A DNA stretch of 64,000 nucleotides from Methylobacterium terricola (GTDB lineage: Bacteria; Pseudomonadota; Alphaproteobacteria; Rhizobiales; Beijerinckiaceae). The notes under the pieces were generated by a model, which saw only the letters and a list, made by a program, of their open reading frames with translations, had not been told where the DNA came from and searched no databases. The translations under genes were made by a program, and so were the position numbers. Each line of letters starts with the position of its first letter. Positions within the stretch are counted from its first letter, which is position 1. The stretch is taken from contig NZ_VDDA01000006.1 of NCBI RefSeq assembly GCF_006151805.1, positions 186,001 to 250,000 of the forward strand. Reading direction: 5' to 3'. Positions 7,627 to 17,790 of the stretch are shown in pieces.

Positions 7627-9139
7627 GATTGCCCAGGTCCGGCCCATCCCGCTCGGCCAGCAGGCGGCCGTGATAGCTCGGCACGCCCGTCAGGACACCC
7701 CGGAACCCCGCCAGCGGCTCTCCGACACGCAAACCGCCGCCGTTGATCCGAAGTTCCCGGATGGTGTCCTCGTGCGGCCCCACCCTCTTCTTGACCACCG
7801 ACACCGCCCGGCGCAAGTGCCCGTCGGCCTCGAAGAACCGAAACAGCACCACGGTGTCGCTGAGGTAGGTCAGATCGACGGTGGCGGACATCTGTCCGAC
7901 GAGCCCGTGCTGCGCCAGCACCAGTAGCGTCGTCACGCCCAGCTGGTTCAGATAGGTCAGGATCTCGTGCATCTGCAGCAGCAGGTACTGCTCGCCCGGC
8001 ATCGCGTTCTGGTAGCCGGTGAGCGAGTCGATCAGCACCAGGCGCACGTCCTCGCGCTCGACGGCGTCGCGCACCATCGCCGCGAGCTCGCCCGGCGAGA
8101 CCTCCGCCGGGTCGATCTGCTCGACCCGCAGACGACCGTCGGCCATCGCCTCGGTGATGTCCATGCCGAGGCCGGCGGCCCGGCGCTGCAGGATCCCGAT
8201 CGGCTCGTCGAAGCTCAGGATCAGCCCACGCTCGCCCCGCGCCAGCGCCGCCGTCATGTAGGCGAGCGCGGTCGAGGACTTGCCGACCCCCGAGGGGCCG
8301 AGCAGCATCGTGCTGGTGCCCCGGTCGAGCCCGCCGCCGAGGAGCGCGTCGAGGCCGTCATTGCCGCTCCCGAGGCGGCCGGGCTCGTAGGCATGGCCGT
8401 GCTCGGCGGCGACCAGGCGCGGGAACACCACGAGGCCGCCGCGGCGGATGACGAAGTCGTGGAAGCCGCCGCGGAAATGCGTGCCGCGCATCTTGATCAC
8501 CCGCAGCCGCCGGCGCTCGCCGCCGTAGAGCGGCGCCAGCTGCTCGAGCTGGAACACCGCGTGGCAGAGGCTATGCAGGTTGAGGTCGTCCTGCTCGGCG
8601 GTGAGGTCGTCGAGGAGGAGCGCGGTGGTGTCGTGGATCAGGAGGTAGCTGCGCAGCGCCAGCACCTGGCGGCGGTAGCGCAGCGACCCCTGGGACAGCA
8701 GCCGGATCTCCGACAGGCTGTCGAACACCACCCGCTGCGGCTTGACCCGGTCGATCTCCGCGATGGCGAGGCGTACGGTCTCGCCGAGCTCGAGGTCGGA
8801 GGAATGGACGAGGCTCTGCTGCTGGCGTGGATCGAGGCTGAGCTCCGGCGGCACCAGCTCGAAGATCTCGATGCTGTCGAGCGACCAGCCGTGGCGGGCG
8901 GCCACCGAGACGAGCTCGCGCCGGCTCTCCGACAGGGTGATGTAGAGGCAGCGCTCGCCCAGCCGCGCGCCGTCGCGGAGGAATTGCAGCGCCAGGGTGG
9001 TCTTGCCCGAGCCCGGCCGCCCCTCGATCAGGTGGGCGCGGTTGGCGGCGAAGCCCCCCTCCAGGATGCTGTCGAGGCCCGGCACCCCGGTCGGGACCGG
9101 GGCCGCGTCGTCGGAGGGGTGGGTCACGGGATCGGGCAT
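7613..9139 (-). CDS. KaiC-like circadian-clock-family ATPase, two KaiC domains
   Basis: A 508-residue protein with two RecA-like KaiC domains. Domain 1 starts GVPGLDSILEGG, with Walker A GRPGSGKT (40-47) and Walker B RVVFD (136-140). Domain 2 starts GNDGLDALLGGGLDRG, with Walker A GPSGVGKS (281-288) and Walker B LVLID (367-371). Length matches canonical KaiC (about 520). KaiC forms hexamers with ATPase and autokinase activity; outside cyanobacteria it is often linked to stress or time-keeping signalling. No kaiA or kaiB is present nearby. The start MPDPVTHPSDD at 9139 is chosen because upstream codons are not domain-like; no good ribosome site precedes it, so the start is uncertain. It is followed, with overlap, by an HWE kinase. 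Confidence 0.9.
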   Translation of the reverse strand: MPDPVTHPSDDAAPVPTGVPGLDSILEGGFAANRAHLIEGRPGSGKTTLALQFLRDGARLGERCLYITLSESRRELVSVAARHGWSLDSIEIFELVPPELSLDPRQQQSLVHSSDLELGETVRLAIAEIDRVKPQRVVFDSLSEIRLLSQGSLRYRRQVLALRSYLLIHDTTALLLDDLTAEQDDLNLHSLCHAVFQLEQLAPLYGGERRRLRVIKMRGTHFRGGFHDFVIRRGGLVVFPRLVAAEHGHAYEPGRLGSGNDGLDALLGGGLDRGTSTMLLGPSGVGKSSTALAYMTAALARGERGLILSFDEPIGILQRRAAGLGMDITEAMADGRLRVEQIDPAEVSPGELAAMVRDAVEREDVRLVLIDSLTGYQNAMPGEQYLLLQMHEILTYLNQLGVTTLLVLAQHGLVGQMSATVDLTYLSDTVVLFRFFEADGHLRRAVSVVKKRVGPHEDTIRELRINGGGLRVGEPLAGFRGVLTGVPSYHGRLLAERDGPDLGNHERE

Positions 9140-9551
9140 GAACGAGAGGCTGGCCTTCGTGAAGGGGCAGGGCCGGCTCTGTCTCGTCCGGCGCAGGTCG
9201 TCCGGCTTGTGGCAAAGAAATGCGGCGAGAACAAAGGGCTTGTGCGATCCCATCGCCCGGCCGGCGCGCATGGCGGGCCATTGTGGCGGAGAACCTGGGC
9301 GGAGAGCCTGGGCGGTGAAAAGCGCGCCGTCCCCCCTTGACGCGGGTCGGGTTCGCACGCATGTGCCCCTTGTCCGTGGCGGCCGACGATTCGGCCGTGC
9401 GCGACATCACCGGACATCCACGATCCCCATGCCCAGCGACAGTAGTCGACGGACCGTGCCGCCTCGGTGCCGCCTCGCGTGACCCGCGCCTGATCGCTGA
9501 TCGGGCTCGCCCGCGACCGGCGCCGATGCGGCCGGTCGAACGAGGTGAGCC
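9140..9551. other. Intergenic region, 412 bp
   Basis: Divergent gap between the KaiC-like gene and a small membrane protein gene. It should contain the promoters for both. No open frame with plausible protein character, no clear hairpin and no recognisable operator was found. Confidence 0.4.
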
Positions 9552-9749
9552 ATGACCCTGATGACGATGCGCGCCCGCTCCGGCGCCGTACCCCGCGACC
9601 GCAGCGTCGTGGTCGTTCTCCTTCTCATGCTGGCCCTGGTCTTCGGACCGGCCATCGGCCTGCACGTGGCCGTCAACCTGCTCGGCCACGGCGCCGCACC
9701 GGACGGTCTCGCCGCCACCGCCACCGAGGCGCCCCGGGGGAGAGGCTGA
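9552..9749 (+). CDS. Small single-pass membrane protein
   Basis: A 65-residue protein preceded by a good ribosome site (GAGGTGAG, about 6 bp before the ATG). It has a basic N-terminus (RARSGAVPRDR), one hydrophobic helix VVVVLLLMLALVFGPAIGL at about residues 19-38, and a short polar C-terminus. Function unknown. It is divergent from the KaiC-HWE pair and convergent with the DMT transporter gene. Confidence 0.6.
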   Translation: MTLMTMRARSGAVPRDRSVVVVLLLMLALVFGPAIGLHVAVNLLGHGAAPDGLAATATEAPRGRG

Positions 9750-9797
9750 CCTGGGAGAGGCTGACCGGCGGGGCCGGCGTCGCGCCGTCCCCGTCCC

Positions 9798-10241
9798 TCA
9801 GGTCCGCCCCCGCAGGATCAGGACCGCGCCGGCGACGAGCAGCGCGGCCCCGAGCCAGGTCTCCATCCCGAGGGTCCCGCGGCGGCCGGTCAGGCCCGCC
9901 GCATCGCCGGCGATTCCCGCCGCCAACTGCCCCGCCACCACCAACGCCACCGTGACGGTCGCCCCCTGCTGGCGGTAGCCGTACAGGCTGGCGGCCACGA
10001 CCAGCGTGCCGAGCAGCCCCGGCACCAGGAACCACGGCTCCGCCCGCTCGATCAGCCGCAAGGGGAAGGCCGGCCCGCTGCGCCAGGCCTCGACGAGGCC
10101 GAGCAGCGACAGCCCGACCAGCGAGTTGCACAGGAGCGCCCCGGTCAGCCCGGTCCCCCGCGCCACGATCGCCCCCATCAGCGCATTCTGCACCACCAGG
10201 GCGGCCCCGGCGACGAGGCAGAGGAGAGCCGCGCCGGTCAT
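9798..10241 (-). CDS. DMT-superfamily membrane protein (DUF606/YdcZ-like)
   Basis: A 147-residue, almost entirely hydrophobic protein with about five membrane helices, typical of the DUF606 (YdcZ) half-size DMT family. Characteristic pieces are GAALVVQNALMGAIVARGTG near the start and GQLAAGIAGDAAGL in the middle. Members are thought to export small metabolites, often as dimers or paired genes; the substrate is unknown. ATG at 10241 is preferred over the ATG 24 bp upstream because it starts the first helix directly. It is divergent from kdsA, with an A/T-rich promoter zone (about 10310-10345) between. Confidence 0.78.
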   Translation of the reverse strand: MTGAALLCLVAGAALVVQNALMGAIVARGTGLTGALLCNSLVGLSLLGLVEAWRSGPAFPLRLIERAEPWFLVPGLLGTLVVAASLYGYRQQGATVTVALVVAGQLAAGIAGDAAGLTGRRGTLGMETWLGAALLVAGAVLILRGRT

Positions 10242-10435
10242 CGGGCGGTCCCCGCGGGCGGGCAATTGGGGCGAGATGGCATGGCGCGGCTCCTGTCGGG
10301 GTCGATTGTCTCCTATGATGGATATTTGTCAATTATCGGGGATGGGCGCAATCGGAAGCGTGGCCGGAAGGGGGTGATCGACTCTCAACCTCACCACCTT
10401 CCCGCACTCACCGAAACCCGCTACCCCTCGGGACC

Positions 10436-11311
10436 ATGTCGACCCAATCCCTCCCGCACGCCCCCGTCACCGTCGCCGCCGGCGCCGTCCGCTTCGGCAA
10501 CCACCTGCCGCTGAGCCTGATCGCCGGCCCCTGCGCCCTGGAGAGCCGCGACCACGCCTTCGAGGTCGCCGGCGCCCTCAAGGCGATGACGGCCTCCCTG
10601 GGGATCGGCCTCGTGTTCAAGTCGTCGTTCGACAAGGCCAACCGCACCTCGGCCGGGTCGAGCCGCGGCCTCGGCCTCGCCCAGGCGCTGCCGATCTTCG
10701 CCGAGATCCGCGAGACCCTGGGCCTGCCGGTCGTCACCGACGTGCACGAGGCCGGTCACTGCGCGGCCGCGGCCGAGGCCGTCGACATCCTGCAGATCCC
10801 GGCCTTCCTGTGCCGGCAGACCGACCTCCTGCTGGCGGCCGCCGCCACCGGCCGGGTCGTCAACGTCAAGAAGGGGCAGTTCCTCGCCCCCTGGGACATG
10901 GCCCACGTGGCGGCCAAGATCACCGGGGCCGGCAACCCCAACGTGCTGCTGACCGAGCGCGGCGCCTCCTTCGGCTACAACACCCTCGTCTCGGACATGC
11001 GCGCCCTGCCGATCATGGCGGGGGTGAGCGGCGGCCTGCCGGTGGTGTTCGACGCCACCCATTCAGTGCAGCAGCCCGGCGGGCAGGGCGCCACCTCCGG
11101 CGGCCAGCGCGAGTTCGTGCCGGTGCTGGCCCGGGCCGCGGTGGCGGTCGGGGTCGCGGGCGTGTTCATCGAGACCCATCCCGATCCCGACCGGGCGCCC
11201 TCCGACGGGCCCAACATGGTGCCGCTGCGCCAGATGCCGGCCCTGCTCGCCGAGCTCCAGGCCTTCGACCGGCTCGCCAAGGCACGGTCTTCGGACGGGG
11301 CCGGCGGCTGA
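10436..11311 (+). CDS. kdsA: 3-deoxy-8-phosphooctulonate (Kdo-8-P) synthase
   Basis: A 291-residue enzyme that condenses phosphoenolpyruvate with arabinose-5-phosphate to make Kdo-8-phosphate for lipopolysaccharide. Family blocks: [12 protein letters not shown] (residues 61-72), [48 protein letters not shown] and [12 protein letters not shown]. The site that is Asn26 in the E. coli metal-independent enzyme is cysteine here (IAGPCALES, Cys33), so this should be the metal-dependent class. Followed after 16 bp by an MFS gene that may share its transcript. In many relatives kdsA sits near eno, which is 2.5 kb downstream here. Confidence 0.96.
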   Translation: MSTQSLPHAPVTVAAGAVRFGNHLPLSLIAGPCALESRDHAFEVAGALKAMTASLGIGLVFKSSFDKANRTSAGSSRGLGLAQALPIFAEIRETLGLPVVTDVHEAGHCAAAAEAVDILQIPAFLCRQTDLLLAAAATGRVVNVKKGQFLAPWDMAHVAAKITGAGNPNVLLTERGASFGYNTLVSDMRALPIMAGVSGGLPVVFDATHSVQQPGGQGATSGGQREFVPVLARAAVAVGVAGVFIETHPDPDRAPSDGPNMVPLRQMPALLAELQAFDRLAKARSSDGAGG

Positions 11312-11327
11312 CGGCGAGGCGGCGGTC

Positions 11328-12557
11328 ATGGACGCCGCCAAGAGACCTTCCGACGAGATGTCGTCCGACAAGATGCCTCCCGCCGGTGCCGCCGGCGACT
11401 CGCCCTCCCGCCTGATCGCGGTCCTGGCCGCGGGGGGCTTTGCCAGCACCTTCGCCGGGCGGGTGGTCGAGCCGCTGGTCGGCGTGCTCGCCCGCGACCT
11501 CGCGAGCCCGCCCGCCACCGTGGCGCTCCTCTCCACCGCCTTCGCCCTGCCCTACGCGCTGATCCAGCCGATCCTCGGGCCGGTCGGCGATGCCCTCGGC
11601 AAGGAGCGGGTGGTGGTGGCCTGCCTCTGCGTGCTGACCGTGGCGCTCGCGGCCTGCGCGGCGGCGAGCGACATCGGCACCCTGTTCGGCCTGCGGATGC
11701 TGGCGGGTGCGGCGGCCGGCGGGGTGATTCCGCTCTCGCTCGCCATGATGGGCGACCGCATCCCGATGGCGCGGCGCCAGGTCGCGATCGGCCGCTTCCT
11801 CGTCGCGGTGATCCTCGGCCAGCTCTCCGGCTCCACCGTCGCCGGGCTGATCGAGGGCGCGATCGGCTGGCGCGGGGTGTTCTGCCTCGCCGCCGGGGTC
11901 GGGGGGCTGGGCTTGCTCGGAGTCGCGATCGGCTTCGCCCAGCGCCTGCGCGCCGCCGGTGGGCGCTTCGCCCTCGCGCCGGCGCTGGCGCGCTACCGCG
12001 CCATCCTGCGCAATCCCCGCGCCCGGGTGCTGTTTGCCGCCGTCTTCGTCGAGGCGGTCGCGGTATTCGGCATCTTCCCGCACCTCGCCCACCTGATCGA
12101 GGCGCGCGGCGAGGGCGGGCCGAAGGAGGCCGGCCTGGTGCTCGCCGGCTTCGCCGCCGGGGGGCTCGCCTACTCGCTCACCGTCGGGCTGCTGCTGCGC
12201 TTCCTCGGCCAGACCCGGATGCTGATGGCCGGCGGCGCGGTCTCGGGCGGCGCCTTGATGGTGGTCGGCCTCGCCGGCTCCTGGCAGGCCGATGCCGCGG
12301 CGCTCGGGGCGCTCGGCCTCGGCTTCTACATGCTGCACAACACCTTCCAGGTGCAGGTGACCGAGGTGGCGCCGGAAGCCCGGGCCTCGGCGGTGGCTTT
12401 GCACGCCTTCTCGTTCTTCTGCGGCCAAGCGATCGGCGTCGCGGTACTGGGATTCGGGCTCGAGACGATCGGCCAGCTGCCGGCCCTGAGCGTCTGCGCC
12501 GCCGCGATCCTGGTCCTCGGGCTTCTCACCGCCCGCCGCCTGGGGCGTCCGGGCTGA
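11328..12557 (+). CDS. MFS transporter
   Basis: A 409-residue protein with about 12 hydrophobic helices after a polar N-terminal tail of about 28 residues. The A-motif region reads QPILGPVGDALGKERVV between helices 2 and 3, followed by GLRMLAGAAAGGVIPLSLAM, both typical of drug/metabolite MFS exporters. Likely a proton-coupled efflux carrier in the inner membrane; substrate unknown. It starts 16 bp after kdsA in the same direction, so co-transcription is likely but a functional link is not implied. Confidence 0.87.
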   Translation: MDAAKRPSDEMSSDKMPPAGAAGDSPSRLIAVLAAGGFASTFAGRVVEPLVGVLARDLASPPATVALLSTAFALPYALIQPILGPVGDALGKERVVVACLCVLTVALAACAAASDIGTLFGLRMLAGAAAGGVIPLSLAMMGDRIPMARRQVAIGRFLVAVILGQLSGSTVAGLIEGAIGWRGVFCLAAGVGGLGLLGVAIGFAQRLRAAGGRFALAPALARYRAILRNPRARVLFAAVFVEAVAVFGIFPHLAHLIEARGEGGPKEAGLVLAGFAAGGLAYSLTVGLLLRFLGQTRMLMAGGAVSGGALMVVGLAGSWQADAAALGALGLGFYMLHNTFQVQVTEVAPEARASAVALHAFSFFCGQAIGVAVLGFGLETIGQLPALSVCAAAILVLGLLTARRLGRPG

Positions 12558-12759
12558 CGATCGAGCCGCCGGGGAAGTTCAGCCGGAGTTCAGGTGCCGG
12601 CCGCGAGGATCAGCGCCAGTCACGCCACCCGTCGCGGCCGCCGGTTCCACGATCCGGCGACGGCGCGGCGGGATGACCCCGGGACACGATTGTCGGAACT
12701 CTGCCCGGCCGAGGTCGTTATCGAGGTCATAAGGCTTCCACGCACGCAGGAGATCAACG

Positions 12760-13089
12760 ATGCGCAAGCTGGCGATCATCCCGGCCCTCGCCGTCGCCCT
12801 CGGCGCCATGTCCACCGTCGCGCCCTCGCCGGCGCAGGCTCAGGGCTGGCGCGGTCACGGCTACGGTCATGGCTACGGTCACAACCACGGCTACGGTCGC
12901 GGCTATGCCGGCCGGCCCTACGCCTATGGCGGCCGTCGTCGCGGCATCTCGCCGGGCGCCGCGGTCGGCCTCGGCATCGCCGGGGCGGCGGTCGGCGCGA
13001 TCGGCGCGGCGGCGGCGGCCGATGCGGCTCGCCGCAACGGCTACGGCTATTACGGCGCCCCGGCCCCGGCCTACGGGTATGGCTATTGA
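12760..13089 (+). CDS. Gly/Tyr/His-rich secreted protein
   Basis: A 109-residue protein with a clear Sec signal peptide (LAIIPALAVALGAMSTVA, cleavage likely after AQAQ near residue 28). The mature part has GHGYGHGYGHNHGYGRGYAG (about residues 32-51), a Gly/Ala hydrophobic stretch GAAVGLGIAGAAVGAIGAAA like a glycine-zipper membrane segment, and a Tyr/Gly-rich tail. It is probably a surface or outer-membrane associated protein; such proteins are common in Methylobacterium. The histidines could bind metal (inference). It has its own promoter region and ends at a bidirectional terminator. Confidence 0.7.
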   Translation: MRKLAIIPALAVALGAMSTVAPSPAQAQGWRGHGYGHGYGHNHGYGRGYAGRPYAYGGRRRGISPGAAVGLGIAGAAVGAIGAAAAADAARRNGYGYYGAPAPAYGYGY

Positions 13090-13113
13090 GGCCTGACGCG
13101 ACATTGAACAGAC

Positions 13114-13145
13114 GAAGGGCGGCCGGGGTGACCCGGCCGCCCTTC
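13114..13145. terminator. Bidirectional terminator between convergent genes
   Basis: A perfect 14-bp stem, GAAGGGCGGCCGGG (13114-13127) with its complement (13132-13145), closed by a GTGA tetraloop. It lies between the Gly-rich protein gene and convergent queF and should stop transcription from both sides. Confidence 0.8.
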
Positions 13146-13151
13146 TCCGTT

Positions 13152-15094
<1,943 letters not shown>

Positions 15095-15103
15095 TCTCGT
15101 GGC

Positions 15104-15170
15104 GGAGGGGCGCGAGCGCCCCTCCCCGCATTCACATCACGCGTCGCAGGCCGCCTCCGGGCGGCCTTTT
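15104..15170 (+). terminator. Double hairpin terminator of eno
   Basis: First hairpin: 9-bp stem 15104-15112 with 15117-15125 (GGAGGGGCG and complement). Second: GGCCGCC (15149-15155) with GGCGGCC (15160-15166) followed by TTTT, a classic intrinsic terminator for plus-strand transcription. The second hairpin lies inside the last codons of the convergent EamA gene. Confidence 0.75.
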
Positions 15171-16054
15171 CGTGGGGCGAACCACGGGAGCCGCGGCGCG
15201 AACACTACCGCGTTGCCGGCGAGCACCAGGGCGAAGCCGAGGCCGGCGAGCGGCGTCACCCGGTAGCCTTCCGCGAAGACCGAGATCGTCAGCGCCACGA
15301 CCGGGAACAGCACCGTCATGTAGGCGGCCTTCTCGGGCCCGATCCGGTGTACCACGGTCAGGTAGGCGGTGAAGCCGATCACCGAGCCGGGGATCGCGAG
15401 GTAGAGGAGCGCCCCCACGTAGGCGGGCGACGGATCGAAGCCGAACGGCACGCCGAGCACGACGGCGACCGCCGCCACGAGAGCGGCGCCATACAGCATC
15501 CCGTAGGCATTCACCGTGGCGACCGGGAGCCCGTGGCGCTGGTTGCGGGCCGAGACGAGGTTGCCGGCCGAGAAGAACCAGGTGCCCAGCAGCGCCAGGC
15601 CGAGGCCGATGGCGGTGTCGCGGTCGAGGGCGGTGCTCACCAGCGTGTCCCGGAACAGGCAGGCGATGCCGAGAAGCCCGATCACCGCCCCGGCCAGCAC
15701 CCGCGGCGCCGGGCGGCGGCGGTGAAACAGGTACGCGTTGGCGACGTTGAAGACGGTCGCGGCGGAGAAGACCACCGAGACGATCCCGCTCGGGACCGAG
15801 CGCGTCGCCAGGTAGAAGCAGGCGAAGTTGCACGAGAACAGGCAGAGCGCCTGCAAGAGCACGAAGGGCTGGTGCCGCCACGGGATGGCCGTAAGCCGTC
15901 CGGTGAGGGCGAGGGCGCCGGCCAGCACGAGGCCGGCCAGCGCGAAGCGGTAGACGATCGACGCCTCGAAGGCGACCGGGCCGAGCTGGTGCTTGATGGC
16001 GATCCAGGTCGTGCCCCAGATGAGCACGGTGAGGGCGTACAGGAAGGCGGTCAC
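15137..16054 (-). CDS. EamA/DMT-family transporter
   Basis: A 305-residue, ten-helix EamA (DMT) permease. The first helix carries LTVLIWGTTWIAIK, a typical EamA start, and two repeats of five helices follow, with SGIVSVVFSAATVFNVANAY in the first and PGSVIGFTAYL in the second. It probably exports an amino acid or other small metabolite. A divergent AraC-type regulator lies 191 bp away and is the likely controller. The C-terminal codons double as the eno terminator on the other strand. Confidence 0.85.
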   Translation of the reverse strand: MTAFLYALTVLIWGTTWIAIKHQLGPVAFEASIVYRFALAGLVLAGALALTGRLTAIPWRHQPFVLLQALCLFSCNFACFYLATRSVPSGIVSVVFSAATVFNVANAYLFHRRRPAPRVLAGAVIGLLGIACLFRDTLVSTALDRDTAIGLGLALLGTWFFSAGNLVSARNQRHGLPVATVNAYGMLYGAALVAAVAVVLGVPFGFDPSPAYVGALLYLAIPGSVIGFTAYLTVVHRIGPEKAAYMTVLFPVVALTISVFAEGYRVTPLAGLGFALVLAGNAVVFAPRLPWFAPRKGRPEAACDA

Positions 16055-16245
16055 GGGGATGTCGGTTTCCAGTCGGGTTGCGGCTCCCGGATAGGCGGTG
16101 CCGGCCCGGCCGGCTTCCCGGTTCCGGTGATGGCGTTGTCCATTCTTGGGGCTTTCTCGGGACTTTCCGCTCCGGCCAGCGCCCGGCCCGTTGCCGACGG
16201 CGGCGTCCGGCCCCTACGCTCGGAGCGCGAACCCCGATCGACGCG

Positions 16246-17112
16246 ATGACCGAGCCGAATCCCGACGTCCACGATGCCCTGTCCCGCACCGGCGCGGCGC
16301 TCCTGCGCAGCGCCGAGATCGGCCGTGGCCTGTCGCTGGCCGAATGGCACAACCGCGACAACCGCGCCCGCTACGACCGGCCGGACCACCACACCCTGAG
16401 CCTCTACCTCGAGGGCGGCGAGGGCGTGGTGCGGGAGGACGGCGCCGTCTCGGGCGGCGGACCGGACCGGCTCTGCCTGCTGCCGGCCGGCCACGAGAGC
16501 CGGTGGCTGATCGGCGGTCCGTTGCGGATGCTCCACCTCTACGTCGCGCCCGAGACCCTGGCCTACCAGGCGGTGAGCGCCCTCGGCCTCGATCCCCGCG
16601 CCGTTTCCTTGCGCGAGCTGACCTTCGCGGAGGATCCCGCCACCGCGATGCTGATGCGCGGCGCCGTGCTGCCCCTCGACTGGGCGGCGGGCGCCGACCG
16701 GATGGCGCTCGGCTCCGCCTGCCACCTCCTGCTCCACGCCCTGCTGCGGCGCCATGCCGGCCCGGGCGGACAGAGGACGGTGAAGGGCGGCCTCGCGCCC
16801 GCCATCCGCCGCCGCATCGCGGAACTGATCGAGACGCGGCTCGCCGAGGCGCTGACCCTCGAGGTGCTGGCCGACGAAGCGGCCTTGAGCACCTTTCACT
16901 TCGCCAAGATGTTCAAGGCGAGCTTCGGCCTGGCGCCGCACCGCTACGTGACCGAGCGGCGGATCGCGCGGGCCAAGCACTTGTTGGCCGAGGGACGGAC
17001 CGGTCTCGCCGAAATCGCGCTCGCCTGCGGCTTCGCCTCGCAGAGCCACTTCACCCGCCGCTTCGCCCAGGCGACCGGCGTCACGCCGGCGGCGTGGCGC
17101 GGTGGGGCGTGA
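16246..17112 (+). CDS. AraC-family transcriptional regulator
   Basis: A 288-residue regulator with an N-terminal cupin-like sensor part (HHTLSLYLEGGEGVV, then LCLLPAGHESRW) and a C-terminal double helix-turn-helix. The latter reads LTLEVLADEAALSTFHFAKMF for the first HTH, then RIARAKHLLAEG and IALACGFASQSHFTRRFAQ, the AraC/XylS signature. The start at 16246 (MTEPNPDVH) precedes the sensor domain; the upstream open frame is not protein-like. It most likely regulates the divergent EamA transporter. Its last 170 bp are overlapped on the opposite strand by the extended reading frame of the solo antitoxin. Confidence 0.88.
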   Translation: MTEPNPDVHDALSRTGAALLRSAEIGRGLSLAEWHNRDNRARYDRPDHHTLSLYLEGGEGVVREDGAVSGGGPDRLCLLPAGHESRWLIGGPLRMLHLYVAPETLAYQAVSALGLDPRAVSLRELTFAEDPATAMLMRGAVLPLDWAAGADRMALGSACHLLLHALLRRHAGPGGQRTVKGGLAPAIRRRIAELIETRLAEALTLEVLADEAALSTFHFAKMFKASFGLAPHRYVTERRIARAKHLLAEGRTGLAEIALACGFASQSHFTRRFAQATGVTPAAWRGGA

Positions 17113-17429
17113 GCCCGGTATCCTGCGTCAGGCCGCCGGCACGTCGGCGCGTCGGCGCGTTTCACGCTGAGCTGCAGGCCCAGCGCCTGCACGGTCTCGA
17201 AGCTCGGATTGCCGGTCTGCGAGAGCGCCTTGTACAGGCTCTCGCGGCTCAGGCCCGCCTCGCGGGCGATCTGGGTCATGCCGCGGGCCCGGGCGACCAT
17301 GCCGATGGCGTCGCGGATCAGCGCCGGGTCTCCGTCCTCCAGCACCGCCTCGATGTACAAGGCGGCGTCCTCATCGGTTCTCAGATGCTCCGCCGTGTCG
17401 TGCGGACAAGTCTCCAGCGGCATCGTCAT
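16944..17429 (-). pseudogene. Addiction-module antidote (HigA-like), C-terminus altered by 8-bp duplication
   Basis: The first about 90 residues form a complete small antitoxin: TEDEDAALYIEAVLEDGDP-type N-terminus and helix-turn-helix GMTQIAREAGLSRESLYKAL, then GNPSFETVQALGLQLSVKRAD, as in the putative addiction-module antidote family (usually about 95-100 residues). The frame then runs 64 residues further as the antisense of the AraC gene. At 17144-17159 the 8-bp unit TCGGCGCG is present twice in tandem; removing one copy gives VKRADVPAA and a stop at 17128-17130, a normal 97-residue protein. So the native stop was lost by a small duplication. No toxin partner lies next to it. DNA binding is probably intact; the tail is not native. 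Confidence 0.72.
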
Positions 17430-17479
17430 GTTTCCTTCGTGATGAGGGCCACCCCAGATAGGAAAAGGACGCTGGTCTC

Positions 17480-17673
17480 TCCTCTCCCCGCGGGCGGGGA
17501 GAGGGCTGATCCCCCGTCCAGGGGGATCAGCAAGCCCGCAGGGCGAGGGTGAGGGGGCATTTCCGGAGGAGCCTCATTCGTCGAGACCCCCTCACCCTCG
17601 CTCCGGCTGCGCCTCCGCTTGCCATGTCCCCTGGACGGGGGCATGGCCCTCTCCCCCCGCCCGCGGGGAGAGG
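17480..17673. repeat. Large nested palindromic intergenic repeat
   Basis: An about 195-bp imperfect palindrome made of nested hairpins: CTCTCCCC/GGGGAGAG arms at 17480-17503 and again at 17647-17673, CTGATCCCCC/GGGGGATCAG at 17505-17529, a CATG-CCCC hairpin near 17622-17645, and a central 14-bp pair CGAGGGTGAGGGGG (17544-17557) with CCCCCTCACCCTCG (17587-17600). No open frame inside. This looks like a dispersed REP/MITE-type element; copy number in the genome cannot be judged here. Confidence 0.7.
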
Positions 17674-17790
17674 GGGCACCCGCGTCAATCTTCTTCCGAA
17701 GGTGTCCGGGACAGGCTTGCTTCATAAGAGGCTTTGCGATCGAAGCCCCCGTTACACCTTCCTTAACCCTCCCGTCCCATCCTCCCCCGC

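Noticed and set aside
7613..9139. Complete Kai clock operon
   Set aside because: No kaiA- or kaiB-like frame is present on either side; only KaiC and an HWE kinase are encoded.
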